From Chryseobacterium mucoviscidosis (GTDB lineage: Bacteria; Bacteroidota; Bacteroidia; Flavobacteriales; Weeksellaceae): a DNA stretch of 64,000 nt. A model generated the notes under the pieces. That model saw nothing but the letters and a program-made list of their open reading frames with translations, was not told where the DNA came from and searched no databases. Shown piece by piece: positions 43,928-52,501 of the stretch. The position numbers and the translations under genes are program-made. Positions within the stretch are counted from its first letter, which is position 1. Each line of letters starts with the position of its first letter. Where the stretch lies: NCBI RefSeq assembly GCF_002177115.1, contig NZ_MVAG01000128.1, positions 62,001 through 126,000 on the forward strand, in the 5' to 3' direction.

Positions 43928-44929
43928 TTAATTATTGACTAATTTCATTGATCCTTCGCTGTATCTTTCACCAACGTCAGGATATTTTTTTAAGATCGAA
44001 TTTATTGTTTTCAGGTCGGATTCTGAAAGCTCAATTTTAGTTGCTTCAATATTTTCTTCGAGATACTGGATGCGTTTCGTTCCCGGAATCGGAATGATAT
44101 CCTCTCCCTGATTCAGAACCCATGCTAAAGCAAGCTGAGTTCCTTTTACGCCTTTTGAAGCCGCAAAATCATTGATCTCCTGAGCTAAATTTCTGTTATT
44201 TTCAAGATATTTTTCCTGATAACGCGGTAAAGATTTTCTGAAATCTCCATCCGTAAAGCTCTGAGCTTCATTAATATTTGAAAAAAGTCCCCGTGCTAAA
44301 GGTGAATAGGGCACTAAAGTGATTCCCAGTTCACGGATTACAGGCAGAATTTCACGCTCCACATCTTTCGTAAGCAGGGAATATTCTGACTGCAGCGCGG
44401 TAATCGGATAAATTTCATTTGCTTTTCTGATTGATTCCGCAGAAGCTTCGGATAAACCTAAATATTTTACTTTTCCAGCCTTTACCAAATCTGCCATTGC
44501 TCCTACCGTTTCTTCCACAGGAATATTCGGATCCACTCTGTGCGCATAATACAAATCGATTTCATCAATTTTCAGGCGCTGAAGGCTTAAATCCACCGCC
44601 TTTTTAATCCATTCAGGTGAACCGTCGAAATACGTTCCCGAAGCACCGCTGTGACCGGCTTGTCCGTCTTTAAAACGGAATCCGAATTTGGTTGCGATAA
44701 AAATTTTGTCGCGGTTCGGAACCAAAACTTTTGAAATCAGTTTTTCATTTTCTCCGTTGGCGTACATATCGGCTGTATCCCAAAAGTTGATGCCAAGATC
44801 CAACGATTTATGAAGGGTTTTAATGCTTTCCTGCTCATCTGTAGGTCCGTAAGCAAAGCTCATTCCCATACATCCTAAACCGATAGCTGATAATTCTTTT
44901 CCGGTGTTTCCTAATTTTCTAAATTTCAT
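43928..44929 (-). CDS. Aldo/keto reductase
   Basis: A 333-residue TIM-barrel oxidoreductase of the AKR superfamily (YakC/AKR13-like). Catalytic residues are Asp51 and Tyr56 (FWDTADMYANGENE), Lys81 (ATKFGF) and the His in YYAHRVDPN. The C-terminal block IPIPGTKRIQYLEENIEATKI is typical of the NADPH-binding loop in this branch. It should reduce aldehydes or ketones with NADPH; substrate unknown. It is downstream of the divergent-looking but same-strand AraC gene, with two 14-bp repeats in the gap that look like operators. Confidence 0.92.
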   Translation of the reverse strand: MKFRKLGNTGKELSAIGLGCMGMSFAYGPTDEQESIKTLHKSLDLGINFWDTADMYANGENEKLISKVLVPNRDKIFIATKFGFRFKDGQAGHSGASGTYFDGSPEWIKKAVDLSLQRLKIDEIDLYYAHRVDPNIPVEETVGAMADLVKAGKVKYLGLSEASAESIRKANEIYPITALQSEYSLLTKDVEREILPVIRELGITLVPYSPLARGLFSNINEAQSFTDGDFRKSLPRYQEKYLENNRNLAQEINDFAASKGVKGTQLALAWVLNQGEDIIPIPGTKRIQYLEENIEATKIELSESDLKTINSILKKYPDVGERYSEGSMKLVNN

Positions 44930-44988
44930 GATAGCTTGTGATTTTAAAGTTACAGTACAAAATTATAACAGCCGCTGAATGATTTCAA

Positions 44989-45023
44989 TATAGAATTCAA
45001 ACGAAGAATTATAAAATTCAAAC
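44989..45023 (-). promoter_or_regulatory. Two 14-bp direct repeats upstream of the reductase gene, putative AraC operators
   Basis: TATAGAATTCAAAC (44989-45002) and TATAAAATTCAAAC (45010-45023) differ at one base and start 21 bp apart, two helical turns. A third copy is at 45922-45935 upstream of the AraC gene. This spacing is typical of AraC-type binding sites. Confidence 0.65.
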
Positions 45024-45911
45024 AAGCGCAGTTCTTACTGCATTGGGCGTCATTCCGGTTTGTTTTTTAAAATAATTAGTAAAATAGGCAGGTTCTTCAA
45101 AGCCTAATCCGTAGGCAATTTCAGAAACATTCCAGTCAGTATGTTTTAATAAGGCATGAGCTTCCTGAATAATTCTAGCCGCAATCTGCTGACTTGTCGT
45201 TTTTCCCGTAATTTCCTTTACGGAACGGTTTAATGAATTGACGTGAATGGAAAGACTTTCGGCATAATCTACCGGACTTTTAAGTTTTAAAAATCTTTCG
45301 GGACTGTCAATCGGAAATTGTCTTTCCAGTAATTCCATGAATAAGGAAGCGACTCTCTGCGAAGCATTCTGATAAGGTTCAAAATTTTCTGCAGGATGCA
45401 TTTTCATCGTTTCATGAATCAGAAGATGAAGGTAAGCACGCAGCATATCATATTTATGAAGATAATCGGACTGAATTTCGTTCATCATTTTAATAAAGAT
45501 ATCGGCAACGGTTTTCTGCTGTTCTTCATTGATAAAGAAGACGGGAGTTCCGCCAATTTTGAAGAGCTGGGAATCCTGAAGATTTCCCAGACGGTTTCCG
45601 TCATGCACAAAATGATCTGTAAATAGGCAGAAGAAACCTTTCTGATCATTATCTTCTGCTTCCCAAGAATAAGGAATTACCGGATTCGAAAAAAGCAAAG
45701 CCGGCTGATCCACATAGATCCATTTATCAGCATAATGCAGCTTTCCTTTCCCGATGATTAATGAAATTTTATAATAATCTCTTCTGCTGTACGGCGTAAT
45801 GAGTGAGCAGTTTTCGCGTGAAAAGACATTAAAATGTCCTACTCCGGGAGTTTTGATGCACTCCAGACCGACGCGTTGATAAAATCCTTTTACAGTTTCA
45901 TTAGATTCCAT
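45018..45911 (-). CDS. AraC family transcriptional regulator
   Basis: A 297-residue regulator: N-terminal cupin-like domain (VDQPALLFSNPVIPYSWEAED) and two C-terminal HTH motifs (HVNSLNRSVKEITGKTTSQQ, then NVSEIAYGLGFEEPAYFTNYF with KQTGMTP). The second HTH is the classic AraC signature. It sits directly upstream of the aldo/keto reductase and MFS genes on the same strand. A 14-bp motif repeated twice before the reductase and once before this gene suggests it regulates those genes and itself. Effector unknown. Confidence 0.92.
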   Translation of the reverse strand: MESNETVKGFYQRVGLECIKTPGVGHFNVFSRENCSLITPYSRRDYYKISLIIGKGKLHYADKWIYVDQPALLFSNPVIPYSWEAEDNDQKGFFCLFTDHFVHDGNRLGNLQDSQLFKIGGTPVFFINEEQQKTVADIFIKMMNEIQSDYLHKYDMLRAYLHLLIHETMKMHPAENFEPYQNASQRVASLFMELLERQFPIDSPERFLKLKSPVDYAESLSIHVNSLNRSVKEITGKTTSQQIAARIIQEAHALLKHTDWNVSEIAYGLGFEEPAYFTNYFKKQTGMTPNAVRTALV

Positions 45912-45921
45912 GCTTCAAAAT

Positions 45922-45935
45922 TATAAAATTCAAAC
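45922..45935 (-). promoter_or_regulatory. Third copy of the putative AraC operator
   Basis: TATAAAATTCAAAC lies 11 nt before the AraC start codon, a position expected for autorepression. Confidence 0.55.
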
Positions 45936-46030
45936 ATAAATCTGATCATGAAATAATCATTATAGATAAAATAAAAACGACTGATCTTTCGACCAGCCAT
46001 TTAAGATTAAATATAATTGATTAATTGGTT

Positions 46031-46460
46031 TTAATGATGACCTTTTCCGTGTTTGTACCTGTAAGCTTTGGCTTTTTTATCCATGTGTTTATAGCGTTTG
46101 TCATTATTTTTATTTCTATTGTAAACTGCTACAGGATTTTGTCCTTTATAATATCTGTTTTTAAATTTAGCATATTTGTCCCTTCCTAAAATCCTTTCCA
46201 ACTCTACATAACGGTCATTTCTCCATCAATCAGGATTATTATCATATACTCTGTTCCAGGAATCATAATCTTTGTAACGATTGTTCAGTGCATAAATCTG
46301 GTTTGCCTGTGTTGTTGAAAGCACCAGATCTGAAATTACGCTCTGCCAGTTCACATCTGAGATGCTTCTTCTGTAATCGCTATAATAATCTGTCTGTGCG
46401 TAGGATAAACCAAAGGTTCCTACCAACATCATTATTATGATTAACTTTTTTATCTTTCAT
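46031..46460 (-). pseudogene. Secreted protein gene with a frameshift and an in-frame UGA
   Basis: The frame from 46432 codes a short signal peptide and SDVNWQSVISDLVLSTTQAN to a UGA at 46226-46228, but coding continues in the same frame beyond it (WRNDRYVELERILGRDKYAK, then YYKGQNPVAVYNRNK) to 46031, with no other stop for 64 codons. Upstream, an ATG at 46458-46460 followed by an A6 run gives a full signal peptide (MKDKKLIIIMMLVGTFGLSY) only if one A is removed. So the gene carries two separate lesions: a one-base insertion in the signal-peptide region and a nonsense codon (probably CGA or TGG to TGA). The restored protein of about 140 residues resembles small secreted proteins common in Chryseobacterium. 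Decay, or sequencing error for the A run, are both possible. Confidence 0.8.
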
Positions 46461-46652
46461 TCAATTTAAATTCTACTGTACAGAAATTTTCAATTTGAAT
46501 GCCAAAATATTTTTAATAATTTTTAAAGATCAACAAATCAAGTATAAATCATTAATTTCCTAATATTTATAATCTACTCATAAATTTTTCTTAACGGTTT
46601 TAAAAATTCTTAAAATTTTCGCAGATTTCAGTTTTAATTTGTAATTTTAAAA

Positions 46653-46667
46653 GGAGAAAAGTTCTCC
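46653..46667 (+). promoter_or_regulatory. Hairpin in the leader of the GNAT gene
   Basis: GGAGAA-AAG-TTCTCC is a perfect short hairpin 34 nt upstream of the start codon, in an AT-rich leader. It could affect mRNA stability; no known riboswitch. Confidence 0.35.
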
Positions 46668-46700
46668 AATCTTTTTCAATCACCGAAAAATCTCAATTGT

Positions 46701-46988
46701 ATGGAAAATATAAAATTTGAAGTATCTCCGTATCAGGATGAATTGCAGATACTTATTGACGGAAAAAAGTCGGGCTATATGTCCATTGAGATCGACGGCA
46801 GACTTTTAATTGTCTACTACACCAAACTTGAAGAGGAGCATGAAGGAAAAGGCTACGCCAAAATGCTTCTGGACGAACTTGTTCGCTATGCCGAAGAAAA
46901 AGATCTTCTGGTAGATCCTGAATGTGATTTTGTAAGACAGCAGTTTGAAAATCATCCTGCCCGTTACAAAGACATTTGGCACGCGTAA
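46701..46988 (+). CDS. Small GNAT-like N-acetyltransferase (YidJ/YjdJ type)
   Basis: A 95-residue protein matching the minimal GNAT fold of the YjdJ/GCN5-like group: YQDELQILIDGKKSGYMSIEI, then LLIVYYTKLEEEHEGKGYAK with the acetyl-CoA loop EGKGYAKML, and a closing helix VRQQFENHPARYKDIW. It would bind acetyl-CoA; the acceptor is unknown, and in this short group only a partial pocket exists. It ends one base before the convergent MBL gene's stop codon. A short hairpin lies in its leader. Confidence 0.88.
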   Translation: MENIKFEVSPYQDELQILIDGKKSGYMSIEIDGRLLIVYYTKLEEEHEGKGYAKMLLDELVRYAEEKDLLVDPECDFVRQQFENHPARYKDIWHA

Positions 46989-46989
46989 A

Positions 46990-48087
46990 TTAGTCTTTCC
47001 ACCAGACTCTGAACTTATTATCTGAAGCATTCAGATCAACAGGTTCGCCGATCATGGGTGTTAAAATATTAAGATTTTTATCTTTTCCGAATTTCGTTAC
47101 TTTTTCCAATGGTTCGTTCCAAGCGTGGAGTGCCAATGCGAATTTGGACGAATGCACCGGAATGATATTTTTCGCTTTTACCTCAATACTTGCCTGAATA
47201 ACGTCTTCCGGCAACGCATGAATGTATTTCCATGCTTCATTATACTGTCCGTTCTCCATAAATGCATAATCGAAAGATCCGTATTTTTCACCGATCATTT
47301 TGAAATGGGTATCGTAGCCGCTGTCTCCGCCTAAAAACAGTTTCTTTGTTGGAGTTTCCAGAACATAGGAAGTCCAGAGTGTGACATTTCGTTTTACTTT
47401 TCTTCCTGAAAAATGTCTTGCAGGAGTATAAATTATTTTGATATTATTTTTTAAAACAACTTCACTTCCCCACTCGTCTTCGATGAGTTGTTCCGGTTGA
47501 TATCCCCATCTTTCCAGATGTGCGCCAACTCCCAATGGTAAAATGACCTTTTTTACTTTATTTTTAATGGCTTTTACCGTAGGATAATCCAGATGGTCGT
47601 AATGATCGTGGGTAATCACCAGATAATCAAGCTCCGGAATATCTTCGGGCTTAAAAATATCAGCTCCGGAAAAGGCTTTGTTGAAAAACTTAAACGGCGA
47701 ACCGTAAGAACTTAACACCGGATCAATAAGAAATGAAACGCCATCGGTTTGAATGTAATACGAAGAATGTCCCAACCACACAAAAATATCTTCATTTTTA
47801 GGAAGATTTTTTAAATCTGTATGAATGGATGGAATATTTTTCAGTGGCTTTAAAAGCGGATTTTTTTTAGCAAAAAAGAAATCGAATATTACTTTCGGCA
47901 TGGAATATCCTTCTGCAAGAGAGGGTGTTTCACTGAGATTTTGAAACTGACCATCTCTGTAATGAGCGGAATGCTGCATTCTTTTTAACCTCTCTCCTTT
48001 TGCTTCCGCGCCAAAGACTTCCTGTCCTGTAATTACAAAATATAATAAAACCACTAAAATTGCGACGGCAATAATTGTATAAACCAT
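46990..48087 (-). CDS. MBL-fold metallohydrolase (NAPE-PLD/UlaG-like), membrane anchored
   Basis: A 365-residue protein: N-terminal membrane helix (about 4-20), then a metallo-beta-lactamase fold with WLGHSSYYIQTDGVSFLIDP, the metal motif THDHYDHLDYP (His160-Asp-His162-Tyr-Asp164-His165), a GGDSGYD metal-bridging Asp loop, and the late IPVHSSKFALALHAW. This order matches the group related to NAPE-hydrolysing phospholipase D and UlaG. It should be a periplasmic phosphodiesterase or lipid hydrolase; substrate unknown. Monocistronic, with a long repeat-bearing gap upstream. Confidence 0.88.
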   Translation of the reverse strand: MVYTIIAVAILVVLLYFVITGQEVFGAEAKGERLKRMQHSAHYRDGQFQNLSETPSLAEGYSMPKVIFDFFFAKKNPLLKPLKNIPSIHTDLKNLPKNEDIFVWLGHSSYYIQTDGVSFLIDPVLSSYGSPFKFFNKAFSGADIFKPEDIPELDYLVITHDHYDHLDYPTVKAIKNKVKKVILPLGVGAHLERWGYQPEQLIEDEWGSEVVLKNNIKIIYTPARHFSGRKVKRNVTLWTSYVLETPTKKLFLGGDSGYDTHFKMIGEKYGSFDYAFMENGQYNEAWKYIHALPEDVIQASIEVKAKNIIPVHSSKFALALHAWNEPLEKVTKFGKDKNLNILTPMIGEPVDLNASDNKFRVWWKD

Positions 48088-48385
48088 TTCTTGAAATAAT
48101 TGTCAAATGTATGACTTTATAAGCTATGACGATTTAAAACTGAAATTCCTTTATTTTTTATCTGAACAATTTTTAGTAATTGTTTATAACGTCAAATTAG
48201 CAAAGTTTTTTTTCGGAGTTTTTGTGAATGTTTTTTGTTCGCAATTGCGTTTCATTTATTAAACTTGTCTAAACTTTTTTACCGCAAAAGATGCAAACGA
48301 TTGTAACACTTTAGTTTTTTAAGTTGAATACTTAAATGGAAAAAAGAGGAAGAATTCAATATCAATTATGAAGAAAATAAAAATA

Positions 48386-48407
48386 CAGACAGGGTTTCGC
48401 CTGTCTG
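48386..48407. repeat. Perfect 8-bp hairpin
   Basis: CAGACAGG and CCTGTCTG enclose GTTTCG in the 778-bp gap upstream of the MBL gene. The rest of the gap to 48551 is AT-rich with no gene seen. Confidence 0.55.
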
Positions 48408-48551
48408 AACGGGATAAACAATAGTTTTCCCAAAAAATAGTTTACACAAATTTAAAAAATAATTTGCATATTAACATACCTTTTGAGGTTAAATTTAAAA
48501 TGAATTTAAAGAACTTCATTTTAATAATAAGTCTTGTTTAAACTTTTATTT

Positions 48552-48718
48552 AACCGCAAAAGTCACAAAAGATCTACTAAATTTTTTATTTAAAGTTGAT
48601 CATTATAAATGAAAAAGAACACACAATAGTTTTTAAAAATCTTTGATTTTTATTCTTTTGAGCGCTTTGATTATCTTAGAAATTCGCTTTAACATCATCT
48701 TTTGTCCCTTTTGCGGTT
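48552..48718. repeat. MITE-like element with terminal inverted repeats (ACCGCAAAAG type)
   Basis: A 167-bp unit whose ends, AACCGCAAAAGTCACAAAAG and the complement of CTTTTGTCCCTTTTGCGGTT, match at 20 of 22 positions. Inside is AAAAATCTTTGATTTTTA, which can form an inner hairpin. Four more copies are at 55908-56049 and in 62322-63001. Confidence 0.75.
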
Positions 48719-48880
48719 AATTCTGAAATTAGTTTAAACAAGTTTAATACAAAGTGGCGAAATCCAAAATGCTTTATTTAATTTGAAATATGTTAAAATT
48801 TTAAATATTTTGATTGTTTTTGGTAAACGTCAACAATTCATTATGTTAAAGTAATTATTTTAGCATTGGTAAAATTGAAA

Positions 48881-50416
48881 ATGCGCCTCAGAAATTATTT
48901 CATATTAATATTAATTGTCTCGCTATGCTCTTGTGTGTCTGTAAAAAAGCACAATGAGCAGCAGAAAGTATGTATTTCCCCCGAAAAGCTGAAAGAGGAT
49001 GTTGATTTTGCGTATTCTAAACTGAAGGAAACGCACCCAAATCTTTATTGGTACATCACCAGAGAAACACTGGATTTTAAGTTTGACAGTCTTAAACAAA
49101 CGATTCAGGAGCCGCTTACGCCACTTCAGTTTTATTTTAAATTGCAGCCTGTGATTGCCGAAATCCGTGAAGGTCATCTTTCGCTGAGAATTCCGTCCAA
49201 GAGAATTAGCAAAAAGGAAATTAAAACGCTGGAAGGGAAAAAAGGAATGTTCAGCCGTTTTGAATATTATGTGAAAAACGACAGACTTTACATTATCGAA
49301 AATAAAGATTCGATCCAAAATATAAAGACGGGAACTGAAATTCTCTCGATTGATAGGGTTCCTGTTTCTGAATATATTAAACGATATAAAAAACTGATCA
49401 GCAGTGATGGTTTCAATACGACTTTTCAGCCTTATTTCCTGAAAGATGTTTTCTTCAATTATTATGTTGCGGAAAAAGGCTACGAAGACCACGCAACTCT
49501 GGAAACGGTTTATAAAGGAGAAAAAAAGACTTACGAGATAACGCGGGAATCAAAATCTGAAGAGGATCTTAAGAAAGACAAGGAAAACAAAAAACGGACG
49601 CAGGAGAAAAAAGTGAATGATTACGTTGCTTTCAGCAATTCTTATAACCGGAATTTTAAATTTTTAGATCAGGACAGTACGGTTGCTTACATTCAGGTGA
49701 AAAGTTTTTCGGGTGTTTTTTCTTCGAAGTTTTATAAGGAAACGTTCAGAAAGATTAAAAAAGCAGGTGCAAAATATTTAATTATTGATATTCGGAACAA
49801 TTACGGCGGTTCGCTTGAAGAAATTAATAATCTGTATTCTTACCTGAGTTCTGAACCTTATACTTTGATAAAACCGTCACAGGTAATCTCGAAATCGTCG
49901 CCTCTGAAAACCAATTATTTCAGAAAATCCGGTTTTTTGCAGTATGCTTTCAAAACATTGATGTATCCTGCATTTTTCTTCGGACAGACTTTCAGCACTT
50001 ATAAAAAAGACGGCAAATTTTATTACAAAACAAGAGCCGACAAAGTATCTAAACCCAAAAATGATGTTTTTAAAGGGAAAGTTTTTGTGCTGATTAATGG
50101 CTCGAGTTTTTCAGCATCTTCTATTTTAACCTCAAAGCTTAAAAATGATAAAAAAGCAGTTCTTGTAGGTGAGGAAACCGGAGGAGCCAATGACGGGACG
50201 GTTGCCGGATTTTACTCTTATCAAACACTGCCTCATTCCAAGATCGATCTGCCTATAGGAGTTCTTCTGGTACAGCCCAATATTACGTTTACTGATACTC
50301 AAAAGGGGGTTGTTCCCGATATAAAAGTTTCTGAAACCATGGAGGATATTCTTGAGAAAAAAGATCCGCAACTGGATTGGATAATCAACGAAATTGAAAA
50401 AGAAAAACGTCCATAA
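48881..50416 (+). CDS. S41 family peptidase, lipoprotein
   Basis: A 511-residue lipoprotein (the ATG at 48881, MRLRNYFILILIVSLCSC, gives a good lipobox; the frame is open to 48866). The peptidase domain is of the S41 (C-terminal processing, tail-specific) family: RLYIIENKDSIQNIKTGTEI resembles the PDZ segment, VAYIQVKSFSG begins the core, LIIDIRNNYGGSLEE is the family's conserved strand, and FVLINGSSFSASSILTSKL holds the candidate nucleophilic Ser near residue 410, with GEETGGANDGTV after it. It should cleave proteins at their C-termini in the periplasm. It is followed after 3 nt by the interrupted YdcF gene, so they are probably co-transcribed. Confidence 0.87.
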   Translation: MRLRNYFILILIVSLCSCVSVKKHNEQQKVCISPEKLKEDVDFAYSKLKETHPNLYWYITRETLDFKFDSLKQTIQEPLTPLQFYFKLQPVIAEIREGHLSLRIPSKRISKKEIKTLEGKKGMFSRFEYYVKNDRLYIIENKDSIQNIKTGTEILSIDRVPVSEYIKRYKKLISSDGFNTTFQPYFLKDVFFNYYVAEKGYEDHATLETVYKGEKKTYEITRESKSEEDLKKDKENKKRTQEKKVNDYVAFSNSYNRNFKFLDQDSTVAYIQVKSFSGVFSSKFYKETFRKIKKAGAKYLIIDIRNNYGGSLEEINNLYSYLSSEPYTLIKPSQVISKSSPLKTNYFRKSGFLQYAFKTLMYPAFFFGQTFSTYKKDGKFYYKTRADKVSKPKNDVFKGKVFVLINGSSFSASSILTSKLKNDKKAVLVGEETGGANDGTVAGFYSYQTLPHSKIDLPIGVLLVQPNITFTDTQKGVVPDIKVSETMEDILEKKDPQLDWIINEIEKEKRP

Positions 50417-50419
50417 CTG

Positions 50420-50983
50420 ATGCAAAAAAGTATTTTAAAAATCTTAAAAATCATAATTACGTCTCTGTTTTTATGGTTTATCATTCACTCCATTTATATT
50501 GTTACCGATGGTCTTTCTGATCAGGGAAAACGTGCCGATCTTGCCGTGATTTTAGGAAATAAAGTAAATGAAGACGGAACTTTATCAACAAAGCTTGAAA
50601 AACGTCTGGAAACCGGAATTGCGTTGTATCAGCAACACAGAATCTAAAAGATTCTCGTGAGTGGCGGATTGGGAAAGGAAGGATTTTATGAAGGCGACAA
50701 AATGAAGGATTTCCTTGTTAATAATGGAGTTCCGGATTCTGTAATTATTGTTGATAATAAAGGAGATAACACAAGATTAACCGTTGAAAACACGCTTAAA
50801 CTTGAACCCAAATTACATTTTAAAAGCATTATCGTTGTTTCCCAATATTTCCATGTTACCCGAACCAAAAAACTGTTTGAAGATCAAGGCTTTGAAGAAG
50901 TAAGTTCAGCAAGTCCGGCTTATTTTGAATGGCGGGATCTGTATTCGATTTTGCGTGAATTTCCGGCTTATTATACGCAGTAA
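50420..50983 (+). pseudogene. YdcF/SanA-like (DUF218) gene with an in-frame nonsense codon
   Basis: The first frame codes MQKSILKILKIIITSLFLWF (membrane helix) and KRADLAVILGNKVNEDGTLS, the start of the DUF218 fold, but stops at TAA (50645-50647). The same frame continues directly as KILVSGGLGKEGFYEGDKMK, then IIVDNKGDNTRLTVENTLKL, FKSIIVVSQYFHVTRTKKLF and ends at 50983. This is one gene of about 187 codons, and the stop lies in the usual 'HRIKKILVSGG' junction, most easily an AAA to TAA change. SanA/YdcF proteins act in envelope integrity. Two-part translation from the GTG at 50657 is possible but unlikely to give a working fold. It is just behind the S41 peptidase gene. Confidence 0.82.
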
Positions 50984-50984
50984 A

Positions 50985-51031
50985 GGTTTTCTTGGTTTTC
51001 GGCGGCTTCGCCGCCGAAAACCAAGAAAACC
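50985..51031. terminator. Perfect 22-bp bidirectional terminator hairpin
   Basis: GGTTTTCTTGGTTTTCGGCG begins a 22-bp arm (50985-51006) exactly complementary to 51010-51031, with TTC loop. It separates two convergent genes; a T run follows on the + strand. Confidence 0.85.
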
Positions 51032-51038
51032 CCGAAAC

Positions 51039-51635
51039 CTATTTTTTCAGTTCAGAGAAAAGCGTTTCAATCTGTTTAATATATTTTCCGTAGAAACCAT
51101 TGAACCAGACTTTCCCCAGTAAAAACAGCAAAGGCATGGTGATGATCATGGTAGAAATCAGCGCGATGGCAATTTGCATATCCGTTAAAGGAACCGGTCG
51201 CGGAATAAATTCGAGGACGATAATAAGTTCACAGACCAAGAACGGCACAAAAGACAGATAAAAAGAAAGATAGTACTGCTTATTCAGGTTAAACTGATGC
51301 AAAAGATCCTGCAAACTGTCATACGTTTTCATCATCGTCTCGCTCATGTTTTTATACAGCTTAAAAAACTGACTGTAGAAGAAAAACGTTACAAAAACCA
51401 TGGATCCTATAAGAATCGTGATGTAAAATTTAAACTTAAAAGATCCTGCACAGACAGCAATTAAGGCAAAAGCAAAAACGAAAATAGCCACGGTGGACCA
51501 AAATTCCATCCGCATATTTTTACGGATTTTTTCCAGCGGAAGATGGATTCTGTTTTTCTGCTCAATGCTTATTTCAGGGGTTTCGTCGAAAGAATGATCT
51601 TCATTCCATGTATTTTTAAGGTCGTCTATATTCAT
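51039..51635 (-). CDS. Four-helix membrane protein partner of an ECF sigma factor
   Basis: A 198-residue protein: a soluble acidic N-terminal part (MNIDDLKNTWNEDHSFDETP) of about 45 residues, then four membrane helices in two pairs (near 48-68, 75-92, 125-147, 158-178). Proteins of this layout commonly follow ECF sigma genes in Bacteroidota and are presumed anti-sigma or sensor partners, but the conserved zinc anti-sigma motif is absent. It starts 17 nt after the sigma gene. I cannot assign the signal. Confidence 0.72.
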   Translation of the reverse strand: MNIDDLKNTWNEDHSFDETPEISIEQKNRIHLPLEKIRKNMRMEFWSTVAIFVFAFALIAVCAGSFKFKFYITILIGSMVFVTFFFYSQFFKLYKNMSETMMKTYDSLQDLLHQFNLNKQYYLSFYLSFVPFLVCELIIVLEFIPRPVPLTDMQIAIALISTMIITMPLLFLLGKVWFNGFYGKYIKQIETLFSELKK

Positions 51636-51652
51636 GATGTCTGATTTAAATG

Positions 51653-52153
51653 TTATTGTGTATTTGCGTTTAAGATATCTTTCAGCTTGTTTTTGGCGCG
51701 GTTCATTTTTACTCTTACATTTCCTTCGGAAATCCCCATTTGTTCGGCAATCTGCTTTCCGGAAAAATCTTCGAGATAATAGAAAATAAAAGCTTTGTCA
51801 ATAGGATTCAACTGATGAATGGCTTTGTACATGGCATTCAGTTTTTCTTCTTTTTCATGATCAAATTCTTCCTGTATGATTTTATATTCCGAAAAATCTT
51901 CATTTCCTATAAAATTCCTTCTTTTTTCATTTTTAAGGAAAATAATAGCCGTATTCAGGGCAATTCTGTACAGCCATGTCGAAAATTCGCTTTCTCCTTT
52001 AAATTTCGGATACGCTTTCCAGACCTGATAGATGATCTCCTGAAAAAGATCATCGCGGTCTTCTTTTTCGTCCATGTACATTTTAGAAATCTTAAAAATG
52101 ATTCCTTTATGTTTTTCTATTTCTCTTAAAAATTCGTGTTCTAATGAGGTCAT
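51653..52153 (-). CDS. ECF-type RNA polymerase sigma factor
   Basis: A 166-residue sigma-70 factor. Region 2 has EDRDDLFQEIIYQVWKAYPKF followed by FSTWLYRIALNTAIIFLK, and region 4 has NPIDKAFIFYYLEDFSGKQI then MGISEGNVRVKMNRAKNKLK. All expected blocks are present. It transcribes an unknown stress regulon together with the membrane protein at 51039. A separate ECF operon exists at 31045-32338, with a different type of partner. Confidence 0.93.
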   Translation of the reverse strand: MTSLEHEFLREIEKHKGIIFKISKMYMDEKEDRDDLFQEIIYQVWKAYPKFKGESEFSTWLYRIALNTAIIFLKNEKRRNFIGNEDFSEYKIIQEEFDHEKEEKLNAMYKAIHQLNPIDKAFIFYYLEDFSGKQIAEQMGISEGNVRVKMNRAKNKLKDILNANTQ

Positions 52154-52468
52154 AATTTTACGCTCTATAGAATTAGTTTGCCGTTCATAAAAATGTTACA
52201 TTTTTTTTATTTAAAACAGCGTAATTTCATCATGAAAAGCTTTAAAAGCATTTAATATTCAAATGATTGTATTTTACTAATTGTATCAGACTTCTGTCTG
52301 ATGTAAAGATTCCAAATCAAAATGAATTTATGTTTTGGCTGCAGCTAAATCTTTCTGATTATTAAAATGGATTAAAGCCTATTTCTATCAATATTTCTAA
52401 ATGCTGCATTTTATTACAATAATTGTTTTAAATTTTTACATACCACATTGTTATTTATGGCTTAATAT
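52154..52468. other. AT-rich intergenic region
   Basis: No gene seen. A perfect hairpin ATCAGAC-TTCT-GTCTGAT lies at 52285-52302. The promoters of the divergent sigma and hydrolase genes should be here. Confidence 0.45.
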
Positions 52469-52501
52469 TTGAAATTCATCAGTAACACCAAAAATATAAA
52501 T

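Noticed and set aside
46226..46228. Selenocysteine insertion at the in-frame UGA
   Set aside because: No SECIS-like hairpin was seen directly after the UGA, and a second lesion in the same gene favours decay.
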